Assembly: GCF_038396675.1 (NCBI RefSeq)
Contig: NC_088922.1
Location: forward strand, 64,870,001 to 64,934,000
Source: Hydra vulgaris
Lineage: Eukaryota > Cnidaria > Hydrozoa > Anthoathecata > Hydridae
Length of the DNA: 64,000 nt
Direction: 5' to 3'
The number at the start of each line of letters is the position of its first letter. Position 1 is the first letter of the stretch. A program made the position numbers and the translations under genes. The notes under the pieces are model-generated. The model was not told where the DNA came from. It ran no database searches and saw only the letters and a list, made by a program, of their open reading frames with translations. This document shows positions 36,801-47,926 of this stretch, in pieces.

Positions 36801-37284
36801 TTTCTATTTGGTGTCCCAGCCTTGATATTTCTATTAAAAAAAATTTAATCGGACCACTCGATGAGTGGTCCATTGATACTTCAATGGGTCCAAAGGGGTT
36901 TTTTTTGCCCCTTTTTTGCCTCTTTTTGCCCCTTTTTGCCCTTTTCTTGGAACTGAGGGAAGCGTTCCATTATAAATTTTTTACTTTATTTATATTTATT
37001 GTTGTATGACCAAGTAGAAAGAAATATAAAAACAATTTGAAGCATAATTTAATATAATATTTGAGTAATGAAGATAGAAAAAACTTCAAAAATGCATTTT
37101 TCAAGCATTTTTGTGTTACATTTGTATTCTATTTAGTGACTGGCTGATATGTTAAAAAAATTTGAAAACCTCAATATATTTAAAAATATATTTAGTTTCT
37201 AAAAATACTAGTTATCTTAAATTTTTTTTAAAAAAAGTTCTTTACATAATCTTTTTTTTTTGTTAATTGACCTTCTGCTCTTAC
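36801..37284. other. Unannotated stretch with a hairpin and a pyrimidine-rich repeat
   Basis: 36851-36871 is a 9-bp perfect hairpin (GGACCACTC, loop GAT). 36896-36945 is a run of TTTTTGCCCC-type repeats. The ORF crossing these has no motif. Confidence 0.6.
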
Positions 37285-37286
37285 TA

Positions 37287-38590
37287 CTGTGATCAAAAAG
37301 TAAGGTGAATTTTTAATTTAAACTTCCCGCCTTATTCGAATCGTCCAATCTTTTTTATTTTTAAGTTGGAAGGAATGTCATTAACATTTGCGCCAAATTA
37401 CATGTCAAACTCATAATTATTTTTTTTTGTTTACGCTTGTTTCTGAAGTACCAAAAGTGCATTCGGCGAATTTCACGATGTCTAATTTTGTTGAGCAAAG
37501 AAGTGCTATTAAATTTTGTTTGCGGAATGATATTTCTGCTGCTGAAACATATCGAATGTTGCAAAAGGCCTTCGGTGAAGAGACTATGTCTCAAAAAAAT
37601 GTTTACAAGTGGTACAAAGACTTCAAAGAAGGCCGAGAACGTGTTGATGACTTGGAACGCTCCGGACGACCATCGACTTCGATTGATGATCGCCACATCA
37701 ACAAAATCAAAGAATTGGTGCTGGCAAATCGTCGGTTAACCATTCGAGACCTTGTTGACATGGTTGGAATATCATTTGGTCGGTGCAAGCGATTTTGAAG
37801 GATCATTTGGGCCTCAGAAGACTCAAATCACGTTTGGTGCCGAAATTTCTCAATTTCTTTGAAAAAGAGCGTCGCGTTAAAACGTGTGAAGCAATGCTTT
37901 CTGACTATCAAGACGTCTACAAACAAATTATTACTGGCGATGAGACTTGGGTCTACGCATACGACCCTGAAACAACCGACCAATCGAGTGAATACCGTGA
38001 AAAAGGCGAGCCGAGACCGAAGCAACCACGTCAAAGTCGCTCAAAAATCAAGGTCATGTTGACTGTTTTCTTTGATTATTGTGGTGTCGTGCACTACGAA
38101 TTCCTTCCAACTGGTCAAACTGTCAACAAGGAATATTATTTAAGCGTTATGCGACGTTTGCGTGAAGCTATTCGCAAAAAGAGACCGGAATTATGGGCCA
38201 ATAACTCTTGGATTTTGCACCACGATAATGCGCCTTCGCACACAGCACTGGTTCTTCGTGAGTTTTTCGCCAAAAACTCTACCCATGTTGCTCCACAACC
38301 ACCGTATTCACCCGACTTAGCATCGTGTGACTTCTGGCTGTTCCCAAAGCTCAAGAGACCACTCCGGGGAAATCGTTTTGAGTCCATTGAAGAGATCCAA
38401 CGTGAATCGGCACGCGCATTGAAGGCTATTCCTACCGAGGACTTTTCGGCATGCTTCGAAGACTGGAAAAACGTTGGCAAAAGTGCATTGGGGCCGGAGG
38501 GGATTATTTTGAGGGGGACGATACAGATTTAGAAGAATAAATAAAGATTTTTCATTTTATAAAAAAATTCACCTTACTTTTAGATCACAG
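37287..38590 (+). mobile_element. mariner transposon, nearly intact, 1304 bp
   Basis: TIRs CTGTGATCAAAAAGTAAGG (left) and CTGTGATCTAAAAGTAAGG (minus strand, right), both continuing GTGAATTTTT. TA target duplications at 37285-37286 and 38591-38592. The length is that of an autonomous mariner. The coding part is clearly GC-richer than its surroundings. Confidence 0.95.
37478..38540 (+). pseudogene. mariner transposase, DD34D, two 1-nt deletions
   Basis: Start ATG at 37478 ([18 protein letters not shown]). An HTH region with [14 protein letters not shown] and ERSGRPST follows. A missing base near 37780 shifts the frame at GISFG|SVQAIL. The catalytic core is complete: TGDETWVYAYDPET (D1), HHDNAPSH (D2) and PYSPDLASCDFWLFPKL, with the third Asp 34 residues after D2, i.e. 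DD34D. A second missing base near 38471 shifts the C-terminus, whose proper frame reads DYFEGDDTDLEE and stops at 38538-38540. All catalytic residues persist, so this is a recently dead copy. The layout fits the mellifera/cecropia-type mariners reported from hydras and insects. Confidence 0.93.
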
Positions 38591-38592
38591 TA

Positions 38593-40060
38593 GTATATTT
38601 GTTTGATACAATAAAAGTATTTTATCTTTTCTCCTCATTGTGCGATTTAATGATCAAAATTTATTAAGGAATATTTGATATATTTAAATGAAGTAAGCTT
38701 GTGAAATAACTTGAAATTTGTAGTTTAATTAACATTACAAGCATAAAAAATGTTTAATTGAACTAATTTTAGAGTTCTCTCACAGCAATTATTTACTACT
38801 TCAAAATTATTTACATACTGTTTAAATTTTAGATATTAACTGTTTAGGTCCCTTTTCTCAGCTGGAGCCTTAAATCATGTTAACTAACTCATAAGTGAAT
38901 AGACTTGGTGGATTATCATTAAGCATAAGAAAGTTCAGTAAGCTAAACTTGTTTTCTTTCAATGGTATAGTTTGTAAGCATTAGAGCTTAGTTCAGCTTC
39001 TTCGTAATGTCACGCATTATTTGTACATTTTTGTCAACCAAAAATAAACAACAATATTTAGGTCTAAGTACCATATGTGTCTCTGTATAGATTTAATAAC
39101 AAGTTTTGCCTGATCAAGTCTAATTTTTGAATATCTTCTGCCGAAGAGCTTTGATATTCTAAAAACTTTTAGACGGTGATATAACCTAAAAATATTTTAT
39201 CCGAACAAAAAATTAATAAAAGTTAAACCAAAATATTAAAGCTTGTAAAACGTAAGAATGGCACCGGATATGAAAAAATTACATAAATTCCAACCTTATC
39301 AAACATTCCGCGTAAAAGAGACAAACTTTAAGAAAGTTTATACCCTTAGCCATAAATCTAGCATGATCTACAGGCCAAGGCTTCTTTAGTATGTACTGTT
39401 CATCGACAGACAGTACCATTGTTGTCAAGTTTGCTAAATCTAGACAATCAGATTTATACCAATCTTAAATAACACAATATAAATAAAAAAAGAACGTTAC
39501 TATAAGGCATTCTTAAACTGCAGCCAGCTATTAAAAATATCTTCAGTTTTTACTTTTAAAAAACAGATTATCGATTAGTTAGTTAAACAAAGAATTTTCG
39601 GACTATTAGCTTTACTAATTTGATGAATGTTCCAGTAGTGAACAATATGTATTTTCTTAATGTAATGTCTGCATGCTAGGAGGATGCTAGGAGGATGCTA
39701 GGAGGATGCTAGGAGAAGAAGAGATTTGTCAAGATATGTGGCTAACTAAGAGCATGCACTTTTTTTGTTACCAACACTTACAGAAGTTGTATCAAAAATG
39801 CACCCATTTCAATATAAATCTTAATAAAAGTATATTTTTCTGTATTTCTCCGGTACAAGAATTAGGATAGGGAATCTCAAGAAACTCAGTCTGTTCACTA
39901 ATCCTGATGTAAGCAACAAGTCTGTTAAATTAATAGCTTTTTTTCATATTTGCAACATATTCATAGCCAGAATGATTTTCAATACTTACAAAAGGGCTAT
40001 AAAACTAGTAAATAATAAATTAGGTAAACTTTTTTTATGTTTGTAATGCGCTAGACAACT
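38593..40060. other. AT-rich DNA with an 11-bp tandem repeat
   Basis: 39673-39715 holds four tandem copies of ATGCTAGGAGG. No gene supported. Confidence 0.6.
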
Positions 40061-40240
40061 GATCTTACAGATCCCACAAAAATCCTATAGGATGAGTTGC
40101 ACAAGTCCCTGCAGGACCAAGAAAAATATTTTGAAGGATCTTTCAGAATTTTAAAGAATTCTTATAGGATACGTTAAGATCTACAAAAAAAGTTTAAAAG
40201 ATCTTGCAGGACTAACATAGGATTCTTATAGGATGCTGTA
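40060..40240. repeat. Cluster of CCTATAGG/CCTGCAGG palindromic motifs
   Basis: ATCCTATAGGAT, CCCTGCAGGACC, TTCTTATAGGATAC, TCTTGCAGGAC, AGGATTCTTATAGGAT and related GAAGGATCTTTC recur within 180 bp. It looks like the subterminal part of a MITE whose ends I cannot define. Confidence 0.5.
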
Positions 40241-40803
40241 AGCAAATTTTTGATTCGCATAGGAACCATAATATTTAGTATTATTATAATTAATATCATA
40301 AATCTAATAACCAAACTAATAACATATAATATGTCTATTCGTCTTTTGAATTACTAATAAAAGGTAAGTTGAAGTTTGAATTAACATTTTCTTAGTAAAA
40401 TAAAATTTCATTCTGTATAAAAGAAATTTTTCACATATTAAAAACTAAATAAAAAGTATAGCAGATATTATTTATTTTAGTCTTTTGAAATACATAATTT
40501 AACCATATAGGTATATTTACCAGGAATATAACAGACACAGAATACAATATAAAACTGTATAAAACATGTAATGAACAATCGGATAACTATGAATATGCAC
40601 TTAAATGTGGTAGTTAGTAAAAAATAATACGCCTCTATTGTTTACGTAAAAGTTGCATCATAACAGTATGATAGTTAATAATCACAAAATTACAATTGCA
40701 TGGTTGATGACTTTCGTTTTTTTCTTATCTAGGCTACTTTGATTCAGACTTCGTCTGACACACACCCACGAGTAATTAGCAAAAAGTGTTGTTCGTTGCT
40801 CCT
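40241..40803. other. AT-rich DNA without recognisable gene
   Basis: Nothing supported. Confidence 0.55.
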
Positions 40804-40842
40804 TGAGATCTCGCATTGCTGCATCAGCAATGCGAGATCTCA
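40804..40842. repeat. Perfect 18-bp hairpin, 3-nt loop
   Basis: TGAGATCTCGCATTGCTG, loop CAT, then its exact complement. Confidence 0.97.
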
Positions 40843-40927
40843 GGAATTATGATTCAAAAATAAGAAATAAAGATATATATCAGAATGTCAGTTGTCTCTC
40901 TACTTTATAGATTGTGTAAATAGCTCC

Positions 40928-41006
40928 ATGATTCAGCTCCACTATCCTAATTTAGTACCTATATGAGCTATATAGGCACTAAATTATCGTGGTGGAGCTG
41001 AATCAT
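40928..41006. repeat. Inverted repeat, arms about 36 bp
   Basis: ATGATTCAGCTCCAC...AATTTAGT.CCTATAT on the left pairs with the right arm at about 85 percent. The loop is about 6 nt. Confidence 0.9.
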
Positions 41007-41110
41007 CTGATGATGAGAAATCGCTTTATCATTAGTTGAGCATTTATTTTGATATTAAAGATGCCATAAATAAAAAACAACAACAATAAATAAACTATAA
41101 AGGCTACTCG

Positions 41111-41136
41111 TACAAACAGGCTAAAGCCTGTTTGTA
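41111..41136. repeat. Perfect 12-bp hairpin, 2-nt loop
   Basis: TACAAACAGGCT, AA, then the exact complement. Third hairpin within 340 bp. Confidence 0.97.
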
Positions 41137-41139
41137 TTC

Positions 41140-42160
41140 GACCCTAAAGTGCCCCTCATAGTTACTCGTAGGTTATGATTACCTTTCATAGAGTAAGTGT
41201 AATTAAAGGTTTTAGTCTGCATTCTAACTAAGTTATTGTAATTCATTTATGGTCATTCAAATTATAATGCATTTTTTTTAGAGATGTTAGCATTATAGAT
41301 TCTATGTTAGGTAATAAGCTATGCGTACCCTATGAAGAGTTCCCACATTAGTTTTAATTTTGCCCACATTAGTGTTAATTTAAAACTTTTTTTCAACATT
41401 TAAAGATAACGAGTTACAAGATAACAGAAGTATTTTACAAAAATAAAAATTCAAATAGAAAAAATACATGAGTTATGTAGTCTTCTTCCGATTTATTGGT
41501 CTCATGTTTTTTGATACAAATTATCTTCTGGAGAAAAAACGGTAATTTGATTTATGGTATCTAGTTTTCGATCCATGATATCTAATGGTTTTTTATGTAT
41601 AAGAATTTGTAGTTCAAAAATGTCAAACTAATGCTCAAACTTTGTTATTACATCTACTCTAATAAAGAAAACCCGCATTCAAAACTATGAAAAACTGTAC
41701 AATAATGTCAGCACCCCCCCCCCCCCCTCCTCCAGCATAATTTTTGTTCCAATAGGCCTGATTATATATTTTCGTAAAAACGCTTTAATTTTAGATAAGA
41801 TTAAATTAGATCTATTAGATTTTAATATTAGAATGATAATCACATGTAAACGAAGTATTATTTTAATAGTTTATTAAAGGATTATTTAGATAAAAAAGAA
41901 AATTAATGTTAAATTACTGCCATTAGTCGTTCACGAGGTAAGGTTTCCATTATTTAGAAATAATTTTGTGACTAGTATATCGACACAGAGCCTCCGATCC
42001 ATTTGCTACCGCACTAATAATAGTAAAGTTTGAATATAACAAATAAGAGTTTAATTTTCAATAAAAAGGTAGTTTTTTATTTTAAGCAAAATTTATTGTT
42101 GATTCACAATTCCAAAACCGATTTTCAAATTTGCTATATATCTTTTAAAAACTATTTTAC
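41140..42160. other. AT-rich DNA without recognisable gene
   Basis: C run at 41708-41726. TTCCCACATTAGT/GCCCACATTAGTG direct repeat at 41341-41378. No gene. Confidence 0.55.
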
Positions 42161-42164
42161 ATCG

Positions 42165-42229
42165 AAGCCTTAAGATTTAGTTTTAGTAGAGAAATTTAAT
42201 TTCTATTCTAAAACTAAATCTTACGGCTT
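42165..42229. repeat. Inverted repeat, arms about 30 bp
   Basis: AAGCCTTAAGATTTAGTTTT on the left pairs with the right arm with two or three differences; the short centre is AT-rich. Confidence 0.92.
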
Positions 42230-42234
42230 GAAAT

Positions 42235-42985
42235 TTTATATCCCATGCGCACAAATTCGTTTTGCAGAAGCGACACGTTTTAGAAATAAAAAGAAAATAT
42301 TGGTTTAATATAAAGAATATGAATCTTGCAAACACTTATATTCTAATACCATTAGTATTAATAATTTAAGTATTATATTTTCTCTAAAATAATATTAATT
42401 TTTTTTTTTTTAATATTAAAAACCGCCAGACATTCTATTTTTCATTGTATGATGCGTCGAAAGCTGTGGCTATGCTACCTAACGCCCTGATTTAAGTGTG
42501 GGTAGGTTTAAAAATTTAGGGGCTTCTTTTTCAAATTTTAGGATCTTTTTTTTTTCTTTCTAGTACCTAATGAAAAATTTTTAAAGTTTTAAAATCTTTT
42601 TTATGGTCGAAAGGTTGTTGTTGTTGTTTTTTTTTTGGAAAGGGCACCAACCCACTAGCCATGGTACATCAATGATATTATGTCCTTTAAAGACAAATAT
42701 ACTTCTATTAAACAAGGAGTCCTCCATAATGTTCGTAAGCAGGTATGGGGGAGGGGTAATTACTCGAGAACGTACGAATGTGTACAAGGATAAGGTGGGG
42801 AGGGTGAAGACAACGAGTACGTACGCGGTTGGACTATATCAGGTTCTTTATCTCTACTAAAACTAAAAAATATTTTTTTAACAAAAGCATTGAACTTACG
42901 AGTGTTTAAAAAATCATTATTATGTTATGTAACAAAGAAATGTCAAAGTAACTAAAAAATCTTTTGTTTTTAATGTTTTGAAAAA
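42235..42985. other. AT-rich DNA with a GC-richer patch
   Basis: 42640-42840 is GC-richer and open in two frames (42603-42860 plus, 42581-42787 minus), but neither shows a motif. Confidence 0.45.
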
Positions 42986-42986
42986 T

Positions 42987-43099
42987 AGTGCATTAGGGAA
43001 AAGAAGGGGTTTGCAAAAATAATGCGTAGATACTCAAAGGCCTCTCCTTTGCGTATCTATGCATTATCTTTGCAAACGCCTTCTTTTCCCTAATGCACT
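42987..43099. repeat. Long hairpin: 54-bp arms, 5-nt loop
   Basis: Left arm 42987-43040, loop CCTCT, right arm 43046-43099, with about four mismatches over 54 bp. No TIR-element features or ORF inside. Confidence 0.96.
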
Positions 43100-43945
43100 T
43101 TTTTTCAGGTTGTTGAAATCATGCTGGTGCGTACAAAAAGGATGAGGGTGTCCTTAACCAGTGATTTATTGTGTACGTGCTTAGTGGATTTAAAATGTTA
43201 TACTAGCTCTGTTACATGTAATATATATGTTATATAAAACATAAATATGTTATATTTAACATATAAGTTATTACTGAATGTTGATAAGGCAAAATAAAAT
43301 ATAGTAATGGCATTTGGCATTGACCTTATTTTTTATAAATTAAACTCAAATAAAAAAGAAATATAATTACGGTAGTTAAATTTTTAATTAATAGTTACCG
43401 CATACAAATTTTTAATAATTTATACTTTATATAAACACTACTTACGTGATATTTATAATCAAAGAAAATGAAAGTTTTATGGTAACCTGCACCCTAGAAT
43501 ATATTTAGTTGTTGAAGTAAAATTGATTTTATTTGCGTAAAATAGAACTTTTTTTTTAATTCGTATTGACAGGTATTTAATATGCTATTTATAGAAAAAT
43601 GATCTAATGTTTTATTGTAAAGAGTTGCATTTTATGGGTCTTAAAATCAAACATATTACCATGTTTTGAGAGATGTTTTTGATGTTGGTTATAATGTCTG
43701 CTTCAACCTTGGCAAACTTTTCTTAATAATTTTTTTATATTTGCAGTCGCTAGCGCTGGAAAGCTTTTTTCATGCTATTTTAATAACTAATGAGTTTTCT
43801 ATATAATTCTGTTTTTTTGCATATCGATTAGTAACCTAACTATTTGTGTTATACTTTCCATTTGAAAGACATTACTTTCCATAATTTTCATAAAAAGACA
43901 AATTTTTTCAATTAATTTTTGCGATTAATTTTTTATATTTTTTTG
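43100..43945. other. AT-rich DNA without recognisable gene
   Basis: Nothing supported. Confidence 0.55.
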
Positions 43946-43959
43946 AAATGGTTTTGAAA

Positions 43960-44870
43960 ACAGTAGTAACACACTCGGAATTTTTCTAGATCTCTCTAAA
44001 GCATTTGATACTGTCAACCACAAAATTCTTATCTATAAACTACGTAATTATGGAGTAGCTCACTCTAACTTAAAGTGGCTGCAATGGTATTTAGAAAATC
44101 GTAAACAATGAGTACCATATGGTTTAACGTGCACACGATTTGAATCAATAAGTTGCGGAGTTCCACAATGATCAATACTTGGATCTTTGTGGAATGAATA
44201 TACTTGGAATAATTTTTGATGAACATTTAAACTGGAAAAGCCAAATAAAGTTAGTCGAGATTAAAGTTTCAAGGACTCTGGGGATTATGTACAAGACAAA
44301 ACATCTTTTGAATAAAACATGTTTTAAATATTTGTACTATTCATTTATACATAGTCATATTAGCTATTGTAATATTGCCTAGGCAAACAATCATTTATCT
44401 TTTCATTATTTTATTTATATATATTTTTATATTTTATTTATATATATATTATTTTTATTATTTCGTTTATATATATTTATATACAATATACTATTTTATT
44501 ATATATGTTTTTTTTATATTTTTAACAATCATTCGAACTATTTATACAAAACAAAAGCAAGCAAGCCGATAAGTTGCAGATAGCTACGAAAGTGCTGAGC
44601 TGTTACTCAATTAATGAGTGATCTAGACGTATATGAACTATATATCTACCATAACTTATTATTTATGTTTAAATTTCAAAATGAAATAATTCTAAAATAA
44701 TTTTATAAAAATTTTTCTCTATTTAATCATAAATATGAAACAAGACACTCAATAAGTAATTATTACATTCCACTAACATCACTAAAAAAATCTTACTTCT
44801 CAATTACATGACGGGGACGGGGGCTTGTGGAACTCTGTTCTTGACGAAAATATAAACAAATAAAATCGAT
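43960..44870 (+). pseudogene. CR1-like LINE copy 4, internally deleted
   Basis: FLDLSKAFDTVNHKIL (motif A) near 43985, WLQWYLENRKQ, SCGVPQ*SILGSL (motif B with a nonsense codon, 44155-44185), then a jump straight to LGIIFDEHLNWKSQIK (44194). The segment with the catalytic FADD box is deleted, about 120 codons. SYCNIA is followed by roughly 130 bp of inserted T/A-rich DNA, TIYTKQKQASR resumes at 44540, and decayed C-terminal blocks (DVYELYIYHNLLFMFKFQNE; YETRHSISNYYIPL; LWNSVLDENI) extend to about 44860. Several stops are present. Confidence 0.82.
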
Positions 44871-44871
44871 T

Positions 44872-45798
44872 GATATAATTAAAATAACTATAAAAAACAC
44901 TAAATTTAAACAAAACATACGTTTTCTATATTTTACAACTGCTTTCTTATACATTAAGTCTTCTGATGTCATTAACATCTTTGGGAGACTTCTCTGGTCT
45001 ATCAGAAATTGCTAACCTTAATTTATTTTGATGAGACAATTCCATTCACCATGAGCAATATCAAAAAGTGTATTCATCTTGGCAGTGAATTTTTCTTGAT
45101 AGCTTTGATATGTAGCTAATTTTCTACTTCTAGGCTTAGACACTTGAACATGTTGCTTGTGAACACTTTATGAACTCTTTAATGAACTTTAGTTAATGAA
45201 CTAGTTATGAACTGAACTCTTAACAATTCATAACTTTAGTTATGAACTGAACTCTTTAGCTTAGCAACGACATTAGGCTTTTTTGAGTTTGAATTTTTTT
45301 TTTTTTTGAGTTTGTACTTTCCAGTCTTCTGTGAAAAAGCCACGTGGACTTTAAATGTTATTGTAAAGGGACTCTATGAAAAGATTGTGGTGACACCAAT
45401 CATCCGTATCCTCTTTGAGCCCCTGTCTGTTTTATGTATATTCTTTGTGTAACGTAAAAGTTTCATTGTAATTTTATTATTTTATTTTCATATGAACAGC
45501 AAAACATATTTTTAAAAAAAAATACACTCTTTCATCTTTTTAAAAAAAAAGAATTTTATTTTATGAACTTTTTTGTTTCTTTTGTCTGTCTATTTTAATT
45601 TTGTATAAAAAATATAAATAAATGAATTTAAATATCGAAAATGGTTTGAACCTTCTTAGATATTAAATCTCTTTAAAATATTTAAATATATTATGGTTTG
45701 AAAATTTTGGCTTTTTTGCCGACTAAATATCCCAAAACTGCCCTTTTGAGGATTGATTCTATATATATTGGGACTCCAAAACTATGAACTTTAAAATC
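44872..45798. other. AT-rich DNA with a short tandem duplication
   Basis: 45190-45262 repeats TAGTTATGAACTGAACTCTT twice and TGAACT..TT variants more often. No gene. Confidence 0.55.
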
Positions 45799-47070
45799 GT
45801 GGATTAAAATCTAAGGGAGATATTTAGCTTTGCTTTTTTTTTTTTGTTGATACTTTACAAATATTTGTTAGCGAAAATAGATTGTTTTTTTACCATACTC
45901 TAACGATAGCGACACAACGAATTCCCTTTGGACAGTCATTTAGAGTATTCTCTTTAAATAATCATTAGTAATTGCTACACAAGTAAGTCCCTCCGGACCA
46001 ATATTTGTCACACTCTCTTCAGACAATCATAATTGGTTGCAAAACTATTTCATTGGAGACAAATTCAGCACAAAGACTTTGCACATAAATGAAATAAAAA
46101 GATGTAGCACTAAATTTATGGTAGTCATGATACGAGGAACTATAAACAGTTTAACAGTATATAATTAATTTTAATATATTTAATATATAAACGTAAATAA
46201 AAGTTACTAATATCAACATGACTTTCTTTCTTTATATTACGCTAAAAAATATTACACTTACAAACTAAAAAAAAAAAACAATGCGTAGGTATTGAATTCT
46301 TTGTTATTTTTAGCTGTTTTTAAAAAAAATAAAAACGCCTACATTTTACAAGGACCCTGATGATTGCAAAAGAACAGTGTGTTATTTGTATAAAGAAAAG
46401 TGACAGAGAAAGTTCAAAACATTTCATTTCTAAGATTCATTGCTTGATTTCATCAGATGTGAATTTTCAGGATGAAAAAGTGCCACTTGGAATTTGTGCT
46501 ACATGCCGTTGCTACCTGAAAAAATTGGATGATGGAGCTAATGCCCTAAAAGCAATACAACTCTACAGTTTTGATTCCATTGTTATGAAGCCATTAACAA
46601 AACTTACAACATTTTGTGATTGCATTATTTGTCAAATTGTGAAGATGAAAGGCAAAGAAAAGCATTCATTGGAAAAGGATCTTGCATAAAAATCTTTGCA
46701 AGAAGAAAGAAAGTCAGTTGAAAAACGATGCACAAAATGCTTGTCTATCATTGCTCGTGGAGTTTCTCCCAATTGCAGTGATACAACTCGCCGTGCAAAC
46801 TTATATCAATTTGCATTGGAAGATTCTGTGGGCGCAGAACAAGTTGCTTCATCTGTCATTGCATTGAAAGAAGCATCTTCGGGCGGAACCATTTGTCTTG
46901 GTCAAGCTCATGGCAAATCTCTTCCAATAAGAAAAGGTTTGTTATTTTATTATTCTGTACTTTCTGAGCAACACAATTTATATGTGAGGTAACTGATTTA
47001 GTTTTCTTTCTTAAGAAACATCTGCAGCTCATTAACTCTTTCAAGATCCTTTGATAACAAAAAATATGGT

Positions 47071-47122
47071 TGATTTTATTGATTGAAAGCCCAGAGTACT
47101 GGGCTTTCAATCAATAAAATCA
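47071..47122. repeat. Perfect 24-bp hairpin, 4-nt loop
   Basis: TGATTTTATTGATTGAAAGC plus CCAG, loop AGTA, then the exact complement. It lies in the decayed middle of the transposase ORF. Confidence 0.97.
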
Positions 47123-47918
47123 GAAAGCTTGGATTTTTTCTAAACCAAATTAGTTTAGTTCGCCTTCTTGAGCCAAATTTCTAACAGAAATTTGCATCAG
47201 CAGGATCTAGTCGAAAAGATTTTTTCATTGCTACCAATGTAAAATTGTCATATTCTAATGAGGTTTGTGACGCTGTTCATTGTATCAATTTAAAAACCCT
47301 GAAGGTAAAACATCACAGTTTCAAAAGATTTGATGAGCTGGAACACTGTGAAACTGGGCCTTGATGGTGGAAGGTCCTTTTTCAAAGTTAGTTTGAGTCT
47401 AATTTCTGAACACCAAACAGAACAACAAGGTCCAGTAAAAAAGTCAATTAAGTTGGCTTCAAGTGAAAATTTTAAAAGCACAAGTGTCAAAAAGCAACCA
47501 AGTGTAGCAATCTCTGTAAACACCCCTGAAACATTTGGCAATATCAAACTAATTTTGGACCTAACACAAATTAATAAATTAATTAACAAATTGATCCTGT
47601 CATGTGACATGAAGCTTGCAAATATTATCTGTGGAATTCAGTCTCACAGTAGCAAGCATCCTTGCTGCTGGTGCAACATTGAATCAACAAACTTGAACAA
47701 CTGTGACGTTGTTAACTATCTTATTAAGCATTTGGTTCAAGTTTTGCTAAAAACAAAAGAATGGTCGAATTCAATACATATACCATTACAGGCGAACCAT
47801 GGTGGTCAATTCAATGGCAATGATTGCATAAAGTTGCTGAAAAAAATTGATGCTCTGAAGCAGATAACCGTAGCTGATAAGTCATTTGAAGCATCATCCA
47901 TATCCCATGTTCTACATT

Positions 47919-47926
47919 GTTTCTTC
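47919..47926 (+). repeat. 8-bp target site duplication, left copy
   Basis: GTTTCTTC directly before the hAT terminus; identical to 50493-50500. Confidence 0.95.

Noticed and set aside
36801-37009. ORF continuing past the (TA)n with [16 protein letters not shown]
   Set aside because: Driven by a TTTTTGCCCC pyrimidine repeat; no domain and no plausible start.
37603-38480. Antisense ORFs within mariner
   Set aside because: Shadows of the transposase reading frame; the plus-strand protein is clearly recognisable.
42581-42860. Overlapping ORFs on both strands in a GC-richer patch
   Set aside because: Neither frame shows a recognisable motif, splice context or repeat relation; left as unexplained DNA.
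44375-44572. ORF of 65 aa rich in Ile/Phe/Tyr
   Set aside because: T/A-rich insertion inside LINE copy 4; only its last residues (TKQKQASR) are LINE-derived.
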